Positions 11,536 to 23,576 of a stretch of DNA of 64,000 nt are shown one piece after another (position 1 is the first letter of the stretch; the number at the start of each line of letters is the position of its first letter). This DNA is from Nemophila menziesii (Eukaryota > Streptophyta > Magnoliopsida > Boraginales > Hydrophyllaceae): assembly GCA_029959085.1 (NCBI GenBank), contig JARWIR010000024.1, forward strand, positions 16,790,296 to 16,854,295, in the 5' to 3' direction. The notes beneath the pieces are model-generated. The model was given only the letters and a program-made list of their open reading frames with translations, did not search any database and was not told where the DNA came from. The position numbers and the translations under genes are program-made.

Positions 11536-11905
11536 ATTCGGTATTGGTACATACCAATATTTTTAAGATTTGTACAAACCAATATCTATTTGTTTGGAGT
11601 GTACCAATTTTCCTGAGTTTGGTACGTACTAAATGTTTTTTATATTCGTTATACGTTTTTACGGCTCCTAATAGTATTTTTCTAGAGGTTTGTTTATGTC
11701 CGAGGTTATTGTCCGCACTTATTTAGAAATTCGATCGAAGATATCGTGTCGATATCCATCCATTGGTACGAGCCAACAACGTTTTTACCGCAAAAACAAT
11801 ACACAAACATATTCATAATAACTTTTTTAACGATAAAAATGAATTAGTACGTTCCAGACACATCACTTTGTACATTCCAAACACATCAATTTCGTATATT
11901 CCAAA
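11536..11905. repeat. Iterated GGTAC-NNN-CCAA words
   Basis: A short partly self-complementary word is repeated with variation: TTGGTACATACCAA, TTGTACAAACCAA, TGTACCAA, TTGGTACGTACTAA, TTGGTACGAGCCAA, AGTACGTTCCAG, TGTACATTCCAA, CGTATATTCCAA. Spacing is irregular. The pattern resembles the word arrays near 53.5 and 57.9 kb. Frames through it are not genes. Confidence 0.55.
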
Positions 11906-11999
11906 GAGATCTAAATATAGATCTAAAACGAAAAGAAAATATTTTACACAAAATATTGAAATTGGAAAAAAAAAACAAGATCCAGAATACAAAAAATTA

Positions 12000-12830
12000 A
12001 AGTCCATCTCTTCACACGCTGCTTCTTGGGCCAGGATTATGTGATGGTGGGCCTGGAGAGGCTGCTTGGTGGTGCTGCTAGGTGGTGTCTGGTGAGCATC
12101 GATCGGAGCGATGGTGGCCATCGAGGCCACGAACTGCACTCGAACGGAGTGGCCATGGACAAAGAAATGAGGTCAGGACGGAGGAACTGGTGTTGTGGCC
12201 ATGGCAGCGGATCCATATGGTTGTGAAAACGGAGGTGGATCGGTGAAGGACCACCAGATCGGAGAGGAGATGGGTGGATCTATTCGAAGAGATGAATGGT
12301 CCACGAACAGGCACGCTGAAAGCGCGGAGATGAACGGTTCACCAACAGAAAGGCTTGGATCGGAGGTGGGCCTGAGTTTCGCCTGGATCTCCGTTGATGA
12401 AGGGAGAGGAGATGGGTGGCTGCGGTTTTCAAGTGAAGGGAAAATGATACACGGCGGCGGGACTTGCTGGTGGAGAACGTTGACAAGCGGCGACGATTTC
12501 TGGTGTTGAAAGAGAGAGGGACAACAATGTGTTCGGTTCTTGGTGGTGGGGAGGTGAGGTACTGGGTTGTTGAGCGGTGGTTGAGCGGTACGGAGCAGGG
12601 CTGGTGGAAGGTGAGGGGCTGGGGTTGTTGAAAGTGGCAGCGACAGGTTGGCGCTGGGAAGGTGGGAAGGTAGCGCAGTGAGGATGAGAGAGAGGGTCCG
12701 GTTCACAGAGAAAGAAGGGTGATGGAACAATGAGGTTCACAGAGAGACGGACCAAAAGTGGGGAAAAAGGCTAATAGGGTTCTGATTTTTGTTTTTGAGT
12801 TTTTAGCGTATAAGAAGAAATGGGGGTATT
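12000..12830. other. GC-rich patch, possible moved 5' gene segment
   Basis: This block is much richer in G and C than its surroundings and has open frames on several strands, the longest at 12173-12730 and 12429-12755 on the minus strand, both Pro/Ser/Thr-rich. Read on the minus strand, it starts near 12830 with CT-rich leader sequence, an AACCCTA motif and two copies of TCTCTGTGAACC. That is what a plant 5' UTR and first exon look like. No protein family is recognisable, so I do not call a gene. Confidence 0.35.
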
Positions 12831-13685
12831 TTAGGCTTTTACATTGGGCTAGTTATATATAGTTAGGTTAGTTGAGATGAGGACTTTGAGAGTATTTTAT
12901 ATGTTGTGTGGGTTCTTAAAAATAATTTCCCACATGCCTAATCATTTGTTTGGATTTGTCATCTTGCTAACTTAGAAGATGATTAAAATTTATCAAGAGA
13001 AAAAGTAATTAATTTTATTTTTAGTACTTGAGTGATTTTGGCCAATTTACGTGTACCATGACTAATTTCATATGGATATATGTTCCTCCTTATATATTTC
13101 TTTAGATAAATTAGAACTAAGCTATCCATATTAGTTGATGTTTCAGTTATGTGCTTTGACCAAAAGGTATATATTGATTTTTTTCTCTTGAATAGTAAAA
13201 TTTTACTTCTTAAATGTAATCTATGTGTTTTAATTTTTAGATATTAAGTACTAACATATTTAATGATTTGTATATAATGAGGCAAAACTATACACACATA
13301 ATACAAATCGTACCAACCAAGTTTATGTTTTTTTAGTGGTGGTGTAAAATTAACATTTTTCTTTTAATACAAGACCTTTCCTCACACCTTTTCAAAAGTT
13401 CAAGAACTAAATTACTGTCATAGACAAGTTAAGATATTAAAGGGATGCATTATACGTAGTAATTAGTAATATTATCTTTTCAATTAAATTTACAAAGAGA
13501 TACCACTGTCATGGGATTTGCATTTAGAGACTGTAAATGCGGTTGTTAGACTAGCTAATTTTTTTTTTTCAAATATTACAAACTAACATCGATATTTAGT
13601 ACATCTCGTATATAGGTTACTAATACTAGAATAAAACTATACTAGAGACCTACGAGGACAATAAGATATATCTATATTAATTCTG
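12831..13685. other. AT-rich intergenic, no gene recognised
   Basis: No coding frame and no clear transposon end. The true left end of the CACTA relic may be hidden here, but no CACTACAAGA-type terminus is seen. Confidence 0.35.
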
Positions 13686-13689
13686 ACAC

Positions 13690-14045
13690 TTTTAGCGAGG
13701 ATGTCGGTAAAGTTATTAACAATGGTTAATGGTTGCTAAAGAATATTTATTGTTGGCTGGTCTTTTACTACTATAAATGTTCTCTTGCCCGAGTAAGCTT
13801 TAGACGACATAAGTCATCGCAGAAGTTTGGTCTTCCACGAGGAATGTTTTAGCAAGGATGTATGTCTTCGCCATTAAGTTGTCGGTCAAGCAGACTAAAA
13901 AAATAATTAAAGAAGAAAAAAGTTGTTGTGAGGGGACTTATCTTTAGCGACGACATTGAAGTCGTCGCTAATGTTGGTCTTTTGTAAGTACAAACCAACC
14001 CTTTAGCGAGAACAAAATGTCCACGCTAAAAAATTGTCGTATTAA
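13690..14045. repeat. CACTA sub-terminal repeats (TTTAGCGA type)
   Basis: Copies in both orientations: TTTTAGCGAGGATGTCGG, TTTAGCGACGACATT, AAGTCGTCGCTAA, TTTAGCGAGAACAAAATGTC and CACGCTAAAAA. In CACTA elements such repeats bind the accessory transposase protein; that role here is inferred from the family. Confidence 0.7.
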
Positions 14046-14420
14046 ATGTCTCCATCAGGCAGATTTCCATTAATGCGAATTCAAACCCCATAAGATCTTA
14101 AAAAACCTCCAAAATTCTTCATTTTTTCTTTGATCCACAAATAATTTCTGGACCCATCAATAACAAAACTTATCCGCTACATCTAACACGTATGGGTCCC
14201 ACTTTCAATAAAAAAAAATATCTAATAAATTTTCCAAAAAATTGGTATTTTCTAAATTTTAATTTTTTTATTTTTGTTTAAATTATATAACTGCTATTGT
14301 ATTTTTGATTAGATAAATGCAATGTGTAGTATTGAACACCTTTTAGGTGATATAATGTTATTTTTTTGTGATATAATCGTTATTTTTGAATTTTGTTTTA
14401 TTATTTTTATTTGGTTATAA

Positions 14421-14782
14421 TTTAGACTAATTTTAGGTGTTACATTGTAATTTTAAAAATAATTTAGAACCGTAGTGAACTATTTAGATGACTTAGGGAT
14501 ATTTTAATAATTTAGAATAATTTTAGGGGTAAAGTGTAATTTAAAACATAATTTAGGGGCTTAGTGAACTATTTAGATAACTTAGGACATGTTAGGAATT
14601 TAGAACAATTTTAGGTGTTAAAGTGTAATTTAAAACATAATTTAGGGCCTTAGTGAACTATTTAGATAACTTAGGGGCATTTTTTAATACTTTAGTTTAA
14701 ATTTAGGGGGTTAAATGTAATTTAAAAAATAATTTAAGGCCTTAGTGAACTATTTAATAAATTTAGGGGGTATTTTAGTAAT
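14421..14782 (+). repeat. Four-copy ~90-bp minisatellite
   Basis: Units begin at about 14421, 14511, 14599 and 14691, and the array ends near 14782. Each carries TTTAG-AATTTTAGG-GT, then TGTAATTTAAAA, TAATTTAG, CCTTAGTGAACTATTTA and TAGGG. The array lies in the leader of the CACTA transposase, between the sub-terminal repeats and the coding part. Confidence 0.85.
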
Positions 14783-14884
14783 TTATAATAACAGAGTTTT
14801 ATTTTTTTGTGATATAATTGTTATTTTTTTAATTTTTTTAATTTGGTTTTGAATTATAATAAATTGTTTAATTTAATTTAGATA

Positions 14885-16745
14885 ATGGACCTGGTTATGG
14901 ACAAGAGTTGGATTAAATCAAATGATTTTTGTTACGAGGGAATATATGTCGTGTATAATAGAATTTATTAATTTTGCTAGCAAACAAATGGATTCAGTCG
15001 GTAAAATATTTTATCGGTGTAATCATTGTTTCAATAATAAAAAAATTCCAATTGACGAGGTTAGAGGGCATCTTTTTAAACGGGGTATTTGGTCATCGTA
15101 TGAAGTTTGGACGAAAAACATGGAAGAAGTAGTAATTCCCGTGAATGAACCAAACGTAGATAATGAAATGTTTAATGTGTTGGATGATTTGAGACCCACT
15201 TTTGAATTTGGTGGCCACTCCGGTAACACCGAGATGGGTCACGAGAATCTTAATGGACAGGGTCGTAGGTGTTCCGACGCGTTGTTCAAGGAAATGAAGA
15301 CAGATTTGTACCATGGTTCTACTAAGATGAGTTCCTTGGATTTGATAGCCAAGCTAATGCATGTGAAAGTGAAGAACAAGTGGACAAACACCTTTTTTTA
15401 CCAAACTTCTTCAGTTATTGGGTCGTGTTTTGCCTGAAGGTCATAATTTACCTGGTTCTTATGCGGATTGCAATAGAAAGTTGAAAAGTTTGGGCATGGG
15501 ATACATCACGATCAACGTGTGTTTGAATGATTGTGTTTTGTATTATAAAGAGAATGAAAAATTTGAAAAATGTCCAGTTTGTGGAGAATCATGGTGGGAC
15601 CCGAAGAAGGGGAAAAAAGTGCCACATAAGAATCTGCGTTATTTTTTTATTGCGCCTAGGTTGCAGAATATGTATGCTCGAGGCACGCCGCCAAAGATAT
15701 GATTTGAATCCATAGAGAAAAGAGTACAGAGGAATATGTGTTGCGTCATCCCGTCGATGGTTCTAGTTGGAAAATATTTGATGAGAGGAATCCCGAGTTT
15801 GCTAGTGAACCAAGAAATGTACGCCTTGTTTGGGCATTGATGGGTTTTGTCAATTCTCCATGCAAAACAACTCATAGAATATGGCCGGTTATATTGACAA
15901 TCTACTACTTTCCTCCTTGGTTATGCATGAAAAAATCCACCTTTATGCTTATGTTGTTGATATTGGGTCCTCGTTCACCTAGAAAGGATATGGATATATA
16001 TCTCCGTCCTCTTATATATGAGTTGAACTTTTTGTGGGGCACGAGGATCGTTACATACGATGTAAATATGAAAAGAATTTGTAATGAAGGTTTGTTTGTT
16101 GTTAACGATGAACGAGACTCGACTAGATCGTACACTCAGGTGGTCAAATCAAGGTTACTTAGCTTGCTTCAAATGCATGAATTATACTCTGTCTATGCGG
16201 GTAAATATATAAGTTACTTATTTCGATCATAGACGGTGGTTACCTCTGAACCATCTTTTTAAGAGAGACGTATCTCCATACATGAAAGTCTATCAAAGGC
16301 CCCCGCCTAGGAAACATAGTCCCGCCGATTTTCAGACGCATTTAGATTAGTTTTTGATTGTGTTTCCCGGTAAACATAAGGATTTTGGTAGTAAGGTGGC
16401 AAAAAAAATGGGGCTCGTGAGTTCAATTGGAAGAAAATGTGTATATTTTACGCTTTACTATATTGGTCGGAAAACTTGTTGAAACATAACATTGACGTGA
16501 TGCATTGTGAGAAGAATATGTGTGATAGTCTTCTTGGTACAATTGTTGGTTTAGATGGGAAAATTAACAAAGATCGCGTGTAGGCGAGAAAAGATCTGGA
16601 AGCCATGGGTATCAGACAAGATTTGTAGTTAATTTAGGATCCACGTGGTAAAACCATTCTACCACGTGAAAAGTATGGGATGACAACGGATAAACGATGT
16701 GTGTTTCTAGATTGGTTGAAGGTTCAGATTTTCCCGATAAAAATA
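14885..16745 (+). pseudogene. CACTA transposase remnant (Tnp2 family)
   Basis: It starts ATG-GAC with MDKSWIKS, the usual start of the transposase-associated zinc domain. A frameshift near 14920 continues it as VTREYMSCIIEFINFASKQM, with the ligand pairs C-x2-C (YRCNHCFNNKKI) and a DEVRGHLFKRGI helix. The Tnp2 domain follows: RVLPEGHNLPGSYADCNRKL, DCVLYYKENEKFEKCPVCGE (C-x2-C), then after further shifts CMKKSTFMLMLLILGPRSP and IYLRPLIYELNFLW, and VMHCEKNMCDSLLGTIVG-like sequence near 16490-16550. Stops and shifts occur at about 15435, 15700, 16230, 16345 and 16580. The end near 16745 (DWLKVQIFPI) is abrupt and coincides with LTR sequence. Confidence 0.85.
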
Positions 16746-17486
16746 AAACTTATGCGAGTTTAGCTCGAGAACTAGCAAGTAATTCCCACTAGACCTGTTA
16801 TACGTTTATTGTCTAAGGGAGAACTGTGAGATATATAAGCAATAGTCGGGATTCTAAATTCCTCCTAACTCCCGTTAGTGTAGCTTAGGAAGAAACCTCA
16901 ACACTACCAGGGGACTTGGGTAAGGGCGCCCTGCACAGTGATCTATGATTAAATGTAACCTTATGGACTATCTAGTAAGGCAATCCCGTTAAGATCAATA
17001 CCGCACATTAGATGATTATTGTGTTGTTTTCTATAATTGAATCCCCCCGCTAGGGTGACAATCTAACTACTAATGGGGTAATCCTATACTTGTGCACCAG
17101 AAAGGACTACAAACATATATCAAACACAAAATACAGAGCTATCACGAACAATTTATTTAAATGTAAATCCCAAACTCAATAAAACATAAATGAGGTATAA
17201 GGTTCATACGCATATTCTATTCTCAAGCTAAGTAGATTTAGTTCATACTAAGGAAGTAAAAACAAACAATTGATAAACAAAAAGAGTTGGAATGGCATGA
17301 ACAGCTTCCCAGGTCCTTCTTCTCCAAGCGTCCTCGTGGTCTTTTATGATTAGGGACTGACCAAGGATGATTCCTTATGGTAAAAGTGGATATATATAGA
17401 AGTTTGGACGAATTTATTGATTAGGATTAAGTATTAGAGTTATAATCCAACTCAAACTCGTTTTCCTAAATTAGTGGATTGGTTGG
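16746..17486 (-). repeat. LTR fragment (outer), split by a solo LTR
   Basis: The segment at 16846-17060 (GGGATTCTAA, CTCCTAACTCCCGTTAG, TAGCTTAGGA, CAATCCCGTTAAGATCAATA, GAATCCCCCCGCTAGGGTGA) is clearly related to 17870-18100 in the neighbouring solo LTR. Its continuation resumes at 20331, where sequence related to the far end of the same LTR type is found. It therefore belongs to an older LTR into which the younger one inserted. Orientation is minus, judged from the match to the plus-oriented relative at about 51.6-53.1 kb. Confidence 0.6.
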
Positions 17487-18550
17487 TGGTGTCTCCTGGT
17501 GTGTGATATAATCACACCCCTAAAAGGAGGGACATTAACCGCAAGTGTACGGGTCATCCAAGTAATAATTCGATAAATAGGTTTTCGATCTTAGGGACGG
17601 ATGGGTATGACTTATGGTGTTAATCTGATAAGTGGAGATAATTGTTATGACAAAAGAATGAAATATAAAATGTTTGTTTGGTTTTTTTTAAACTAAAGAC
17701 GCAATGAAATTAAAATGCTTAAACGATTAACCAAAAGGAAACACTGAAAGTAAATAAGTGTGGGCACAAATATGAGAAAGGTAATTGAGTCTCGCAATGG
17801 TTTCACCTAAATCCATTCAATCAATGCTTTTGTTTAAGGGTTGAATCGGTATTTTTGTATTAGTTGGGATTCTAATATCTCCTAACCCCCGTCAGGATGG
17901 ACTTAGGAGCTATCCTATGGTATTACAAACCCCGTCAGGGCGATTATAAGCTACCTTCGAATGTTTAAGTCTTTTACCCAATTGGCTGCGTGGTTAGTCA
18001 AGCCCGTCAGGATCAATGACGAATACCTCGTGTCTATTACCTATGTCCGTAATTAAACCCCCCTCCAAGGTGATCATTTTGCCACTTAAGTGAATAGCCT
18101 AATTACTATATCATATTTTAGATTCATGACTTCTAAAAAAGTAATTAAATTCACAATAATAGTCAATACAAAATTACCCAATTCAAATTAAATCTTTCAA
18201 TCCCAAATTCAAAAAACATTAATTAAACGAATTATGGTTCAACACATTATTTCGATTCTCAAGTACAAAAGAAATTAGCTCATACTAAATCTAGAAAAAC
18301 TGAAATATAATAAAAAGCATTCATTGTCACTTACAGAAATAAAGTGAAGAACCTAATTTAAGGGTTGGAATTCGTTGTTGATGGAAGAAATGACTTTCTC
18401 CAGCTTTAACTTTCTTCTCTCCTTTTTGTTTTGACTTTCTCTTGTAAAAATATGAAGCGTATATTGAAGTCTGTCTAAATATGAAGTCTAAAGGCTTATT
18501 TATAGTGGAGAATTCGAATTGGGTTTTTACTTAAAGGAAATAGGATAAAT

Positions 18551-19857
18551 GAATAAAAGCCCAAGTCTGTGGAGTGGTACTATTAATAATGCCCATGGTG
18601 CGAGAGTATCTTGGGAGAAAATCTGTTGTCCTAAAGACGAAGGAGGGCTCAATATACCTAATATTGAAAATATGAATAGAGTGTGTTTACTCTATAACTT
18701 TTGGAGGTTTTATTCTCAAGATCAAAACTTATGGAGCAAGTGGGTTAATGTGAATATCCTCAGAAATAGGTGTATTTGGAGTATAAGTCAGACACAATAT
18801 CATTCCTGGATGTGGAAGCAAATTTTGAAGGTAAGAAAATTTGCCTTTCAGCTTATACATCATGAGGTTGGAAATGGTGGCTTAATATTCATAATGTGGA
18901 ATAATGGTTGGATAAAAAAGATGTTCAGGAGATTTTAGATATTAATATTGATGAAGGAAATGTAAGTTGCAATAAAAAAGTTAAGGATTGTTATGGTAGG
19001 GGAAGGTGGAGAATACCTCCTAGTATTGCGAGAATATTCCGTAAATACAAGAGATAATACTCAATGATGCTAAAGATAAAATAATTTGGACTGAGAGTAT
19101 TAAAAATCAGTTTTCATATAAGAAAACTCTTGTAAGTATCTCTGAGCATGGGCCTAAGGTGGAATGGTATGATCTGGTATGGGCTAAAACTTGTATCCCA
19201 AGGTGTTCATTTGTTTCTTGGCAAGTTGCAATGAATAGGCTTCCTACTAAAGACAGGATGCTTGAATGGGGATTAAATGTGAATTCTATCTGTCACTTAT
19301 GTAAAAAAGAGAATGAAAGTAATGAGCATCTATTTGTAAATTGTGAATTCTCAAGTATTATACCTAAGCGCATATTGACAAAATGTGGTATTAGTATAAA
19401 TATCAGTAATGTGAAGGACTTGGTGGAGAAATTGAAAAATGATGGAGCTAACTCAGAAGTGAATAATGTCATAGGTGTAAGTATCACAACTTACATCTAT
19501 TTCATATGGAATGAAAGAAACAGGCGAGAACATGGAGAAAAAGCAATGAATGAAGAATGGCTATACAACAAGATTATTACATATGTAGCTGTTAAACTAA
19601 AGGCGAGGAGTTTCAAGAGTAGCAAAGTGAAAGTAATGGTTGAACAAATTTGTAATAGGTAGGAATTATTGTTTCTTTTCTTTAAAGTTATTGTAATGTC
19701 TTTAATTATTCTCTTTAAGTATGTAATAGTTTAGCAAAGTTGAGTAGGTGATTGCCCATGTTGAATGGGTCAAAGTTGTAAGGTTTTGACAGTTTTGCTC
19801 TTCATTTAATAAAAGTTTGATTTGCCGATAAAAAAAAAAGAATAAAAGCCCAAGTCT
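18551..19857 (+). mobile_element. 5'-truncated LINE with 18-bp target duplication
   Basis: GAATAAAAGCCCAAGTCT is present at 18551-18568 and, exactly, at 19840-19857. The inserted segment (18569-19839) ends in a run of A (19830-19839). It interrupts the solo LTR, so it is the youngest layer of the stack. Confidence 0.93.
18569..19662 (+). pseudogene. LINE RT thumb and zf-RVT remnant
   Basis: The first frame reads GARVSWEKICCPKDEGGLNI and NFWRFYSQDQNLWSKWVNVN, the segment just after the polymerase domain in plant L1 elements. Shifts near 18860-19080 lead to the second long frame with SFVSWQVAMNRLPTKDRML, the zinc ligands CHLCKKENESNEHLFVNCEF and IWNERNRREHGEK. It ends at 19662 without an RNase H domain, so this lineage differs from the LINE at 9.5-11.3 kb, or the RNase H is on no segment retained here. 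The remaining ~170 bp is a 3' UTR ending in the A tail. Confidence 0.85.
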
Positions 19858-20330
19858 AAATTAGAAATCCCGTACATATGTGCAGTTGTTAGTAAAACGA
19901 CTGTAACTTTTGCGTCTCAACTCCTAATCACCTGATTACAGTCCCAAAATATTCCTAACTAAAAAACACAGCTTCCTTATTTAAGTGTCTCAAAAACAAC
20001 AATTTGTAACAGCTTTCCAGATTTCCTTCTCCTTTAGCCGATTCTCCGGATCATCTCTTCTTGCCTTTGACTTCTCCGCTCGATCCAAGACTTTAATTCC
20101 CACTTCTCCTCCTTATCTTGGTGCTCCATAGCATCCATGGACCCAAGAACTTTACACTAAAAACAAACAAATTAACGCACAAAAGCTCTAAAACGCAATT
20201 AATACAATTCCAAGTGAAAAAAATGCAATATAATTAAATAAGCTTAAAAGTCTACCAAATAAATCTATTAATCACCTAAAATGATGTCTCCTAAGGGCAT
20301 AATTATAACAAAACGGGAGACATCAGTTGG

Positions 20331-20790
20331 CCCATTGAACTTGTAAAAATCATAGCTTATTCATTACATCTCTGAATTTAGTGAACTTGGTATCTACACA
20401 ACCGCAATTCAAATAAATTACTTGATATAAAAGGACTCCTTCAAATTCCTTGTCGATTTTTTGCAGCATTAAAGTACTACACGTTTCTAAATCTGGACAT
20501 CTCAACTTTTACTTTCCAAAATTGCTCAAAGTTTTCTTTTTCACCATGACTAAGGGGCTTTCTTGATTTCTTCACTTCTTATCATCATCCCACGGTGTGT
20601 TAGTTTCCAAATACCTAAGTGATATACAAATAACACACAAATTATACGCAAAAGTTTTAAAAATAGCAAAACACCTAAAACTAGACAAGAAAGTGCAAAA
20701 CATAAATAAAATGGTCAAAAATCCCGTATTTAAGGACTATATACCCCTAAAATGATAACTCGTAACTAGATTATTTTATCATATAGATAG
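20331..20790 (-). repeat. Outer LTR fragment, second part
   Basis: Words such as CACACAAATTATACGCAAAAG, CACCTAAAACTAGACAAGAAAG and TATACCCCTAAAATGATAAC parallel 20160-20300 in the solo LTR (ATTAACGCACAAAAGCTCTAAAA, CACCTAAAATGATGTCTCC). This is the other half of the LTR interrupted at 17486. Confidence 0.55.
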
Positions 20791-22110
20791 AAACATCAAA
20801 TGTCTTTATTCTTCTCCAAAATCTCTTCTCCAACTTCATCACCAATAAAAGTTATGATAACAACTGACAAAGCATTTTAGAGTAACTAAGCATGCAGAAT
20901 GAGTTAGAAGTTAGAACTACTCACACCTTGTTAAATATAAAGTTGGGGAGAACTAATTCTAGTTCTCTCTAACATGCATTTACAGATATGGGAATCCAAA
21001 CTTGCTCTGTTTTCCTGCCTTTACTGACCAAAAGAAAAAAATTCTTTTTAGTAATATCAATTATATTGTGTAATTGTGCCCATTTGAATGGGCCCACCTA
21101 ATGTCCAAAAAAAAAAAGAATGGGCCCACCTACATTACTAGATATGTATCAAGATTTCATCTTGACTCATGGCTAAGCTTTTCCCAAACATCCCAAACAT
21201 GGAGTTGTCAATTATTAAGCTTTTCAAGCTGCATATCTTTTTTTTTTGTTCGAAATTTCAAGCTGCATATCTACAACAAGCTAAGTCGTAATCTTTCTGG
21301 TTTAACCATTTACTTTCGTTTTATTGTAATTATAGTATCAATTTTACCAACAATTAGACTAAAAAAAGAAATAAAACAAACCAACTTAATACTTCGCCAA
21401 TTCATCTATTTATCATTAAGTCGGGAGTTCATACAATTATATATTCCTATAAATTTAATGAAAATCATCATAATATTAGATTTATCCAACTTATTAAAAT
21501 TATAATATGTTAAAAGTAACAATGTGTTGAAGTAATTCGAAAAAGTCCAGTAGTTAAAAAAGAGTGATGATTGTTCAATAGTTAATGCAAAAGTATGGTA
21601 TAAAAGACAAGTTTGCTTACCTAGTTGATTAAGCACTTCAAGGAACCTCTCTAATGTCCCGCTCTTTGTAGACCTTGTTACAGAGTGTTATTTCCATATC
21701 ATTTACTTAGATGAGCTTGATATTAATATCCAAAACCCTAGTAGGATGAGTGGTCCCTCTTGTCCTACCCAGATAGAATATGAAAGTTTGATCTCATCTA
21801 CTCTTTTAAATTATTTGCTAAGATGAAACATCTTCTCTGGAAAGCTTAAAATGCTTAGTGGAGCTATAAGAGATATAAGTTAGTTAGAAATTTAACCTTA
21901 ATTAGTGTTAATAGATTAGACACGAGAGAGGTCATTTTACGTTGATTGAATGTAGAAAACTTTTTCTACGTATAGAATTGATTGGTTTTAGTAATCTTTC
22001 ATTGATAACCACAATATATATGTAACCTAATTAGTAAAGTTTACTCTAAAAGAATATGGAAATAACTACGCGATTGGTACAAAAATGGTATCTCAAGAAA
22101 TTAAGCTAAA
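20791..22110. other. Intergenic, no gene recognised
   Basis: The frame at 21074-21505 has no family signature. Two near copies of TTTCAAGCTGCATATCT lie at about 21222 and 21258, and two of GAATGGGCCCACCTA at about 21087 and 21119. Confidence 0.4.
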
Positions 22111-22510
22111 AACACTCATAACTAGTCATTAACTACAGCTTTTTTAGAGGTCAATCCTAGAAACTCCGCGTGTTTCTTTACGACTTGCAGTTTGAGAAGA
22201 TACTTCATAACTAGCTTCATACTGGGACTTTCGGTGACACAATTCATAGCCAGCTTTGTAATCTTTCGTCCATCTGCGGAACAAAAATCACTATCCATTG
22301 CAAAACTGTGGTGCGCAAGTGAAAGTATGCGCTTCTGTATGGGGCTATCTTTTTTGTATGATTTAGGATAGGGATCATATAAACTCATGGCCCATTCATA
22401 TACGTCAGGTGCACCAACAGATATATCTTCTTTTGTATACATTCTTTTCGCTATCAAATTTATCAATAAAACGCCAAATGCATAAACATCCCTTTCAACT
22501 GTCAAACAAT

Positions 22511-22940
22511 GCATGAACTTATAAGAAAAATTACTCATGTCTAGTTTGGACAACTTAACTAATAAAGGTTCCATTTGAGCCCTCACTTGCATATTATGTA
22601 AGGGTAAAATAGTCAATTGCTCATATATTTATTTTAAGTACGGTAAATGTTTATTTTTTTACCACCAAAATATTTTTAATTACACAAAATCTCCAACATA
22701 TTTTAGCAAATATATACCATTTCCCCAATAATTTTTAAAGGCTGAGTAACAGAATGCTAGCTGTGGAACCATTTTAATAAACTAATGGTTCATTTGGAAA
22801 AGTGGTCCTGTGCTGTGATAGTTTCGTGACCCAGCAACATTTACCTTACAATATAATATGGTAAGAAGGGGTTTCAGGTTTTTTGGGATAGTTGAGGGCT
22901 GGAATTACATTCAAGCCTATATATGTAACTTCTCAATCAA
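22511..22940. repeat. Insertion inside the last exon of the pseudokinase
   Basis: This AT-rich block has no counterpart in the paralogue at 41.6-43.5 kb. It contains TTTCAGGTTTTTTGGGATAG followed by TTGAGGG near 22875-22905, a phrase repeated at about 23775-23803 in intron 1. I see no clean ends or target duplication. Confidence 0.55.
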
Positions 22941-23576
22941 AAGTAGAACTTACCAGACACTACACTAATCCCGTCAAAGTAACCACAAATTCCTCTTAAG
23001 TAATTATTCTCAGGAAAAATCCCACCGCTAATCATGCCAAAGTCGAATAGTTTGGGATTGTATTCCTGAACGAAAATTGAACGTTAAATAATTGCAAAAG
23101 GTAAATCAAGAAAAGAAGGAACAATGAATACCTCATCAAGGGCAATATGGGAAGGGGAAATATTGCGAATCACGAACGGCTTAACTCCTGAATATTCCGT
23201 ATGCAAGAATTTAAGAAGTTGACCAAATTTTACAGCAACCTTAATCCTTTGTAGCCAGGTAAAACTATCTATAAATAAAAACAAAATTTAGTATCCGACT
23301 ATACGTGATAATTGTAGATTAGATTCACATAATTGAAAACAAATATGGACACCTTTGAGCACGAGGTTATCAAGAATATCGAGTGGTTTAAAGTTGTAGA
23401 CAACACAAAATGTCTCGTCCGAGCAATATCCATACAACTCTATCATGCCTGGGTGGCTATTTAATCTTTCATGCTGAAGGATAATAAGTTCAAGCTGAAG
23501 GGATACACACAAAAGAAGCATTACAAGTTACAAGTATGCTATACTAAGGAACACGTTACTAATTATAAAAAAGAAT

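Larger units (their letters stand above)
13686..16745 (+). mobile_element. CACTA (En/Spm) transposon relic, interrupted at right
   Basis: The left part (13690-14045) has sub-terminal repeats of the type TTTAGCGACGAC, including an inverted pair around 13950-13980 (TTTAGCGACGACATTGAAG then GTCGTCGCTAA). Such GCGAC-rich sub-terminal repeats are typical of plant CACTA elements. A leader with a minisatellite follows, then a transposase of the matching family. The coding part stops at about 16745, where LTR-type sequence begins, so the right end was lost or lies outside. No CACTA terminus is visible on the left. Confidence 0.75.
17482..20330 (-). mobile_element. Solo LTR with 5-bp duplication GTTGG, hosting a LINE
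   Basis: On the plus strand the unit runs TGGTGTCTCC (17487) to GGGAGACATCA (20325); on the minus strand it therefore begins TGATGTCTCCC and ends GGAGACACCA, with TG...CA ends. It is flanked by GTTGG at 17482-17486 and 20326-20330, a 5-bp target duplication as LTR integrases make. Without the nested LINE it is about 1.55 kb. No internal region or second LTR is present, so it is a solo LTR left by recombination. The words GCAAGTGTACGGGTC near 17542 match a motif common at the ends of plant Ty3/gypsy LTRs (family known; assignment inferred). Confidence 0.8.

Noticed and set aside
12173..12730. 185-codon Pro/Ser-rich minus-strand frame
   Set aside because: Several frames are open at once in this GC-rich block and none shows a domain; kept only as a GC-rich patch.
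13300..13690. CACTA left terminus
   Set aside because: No CACTACAAGA-type end could be found upstream of the GCGAC repeats, so the left boundary is left open.
22511..22940. Genuine additional intron in the 22.1-24.0 kb pseudokinase copy
   Set aside because: The paralogue has continuous coding there, the left side runs into a stop in frame, and flanking residues are missing; an insertion is simpler.
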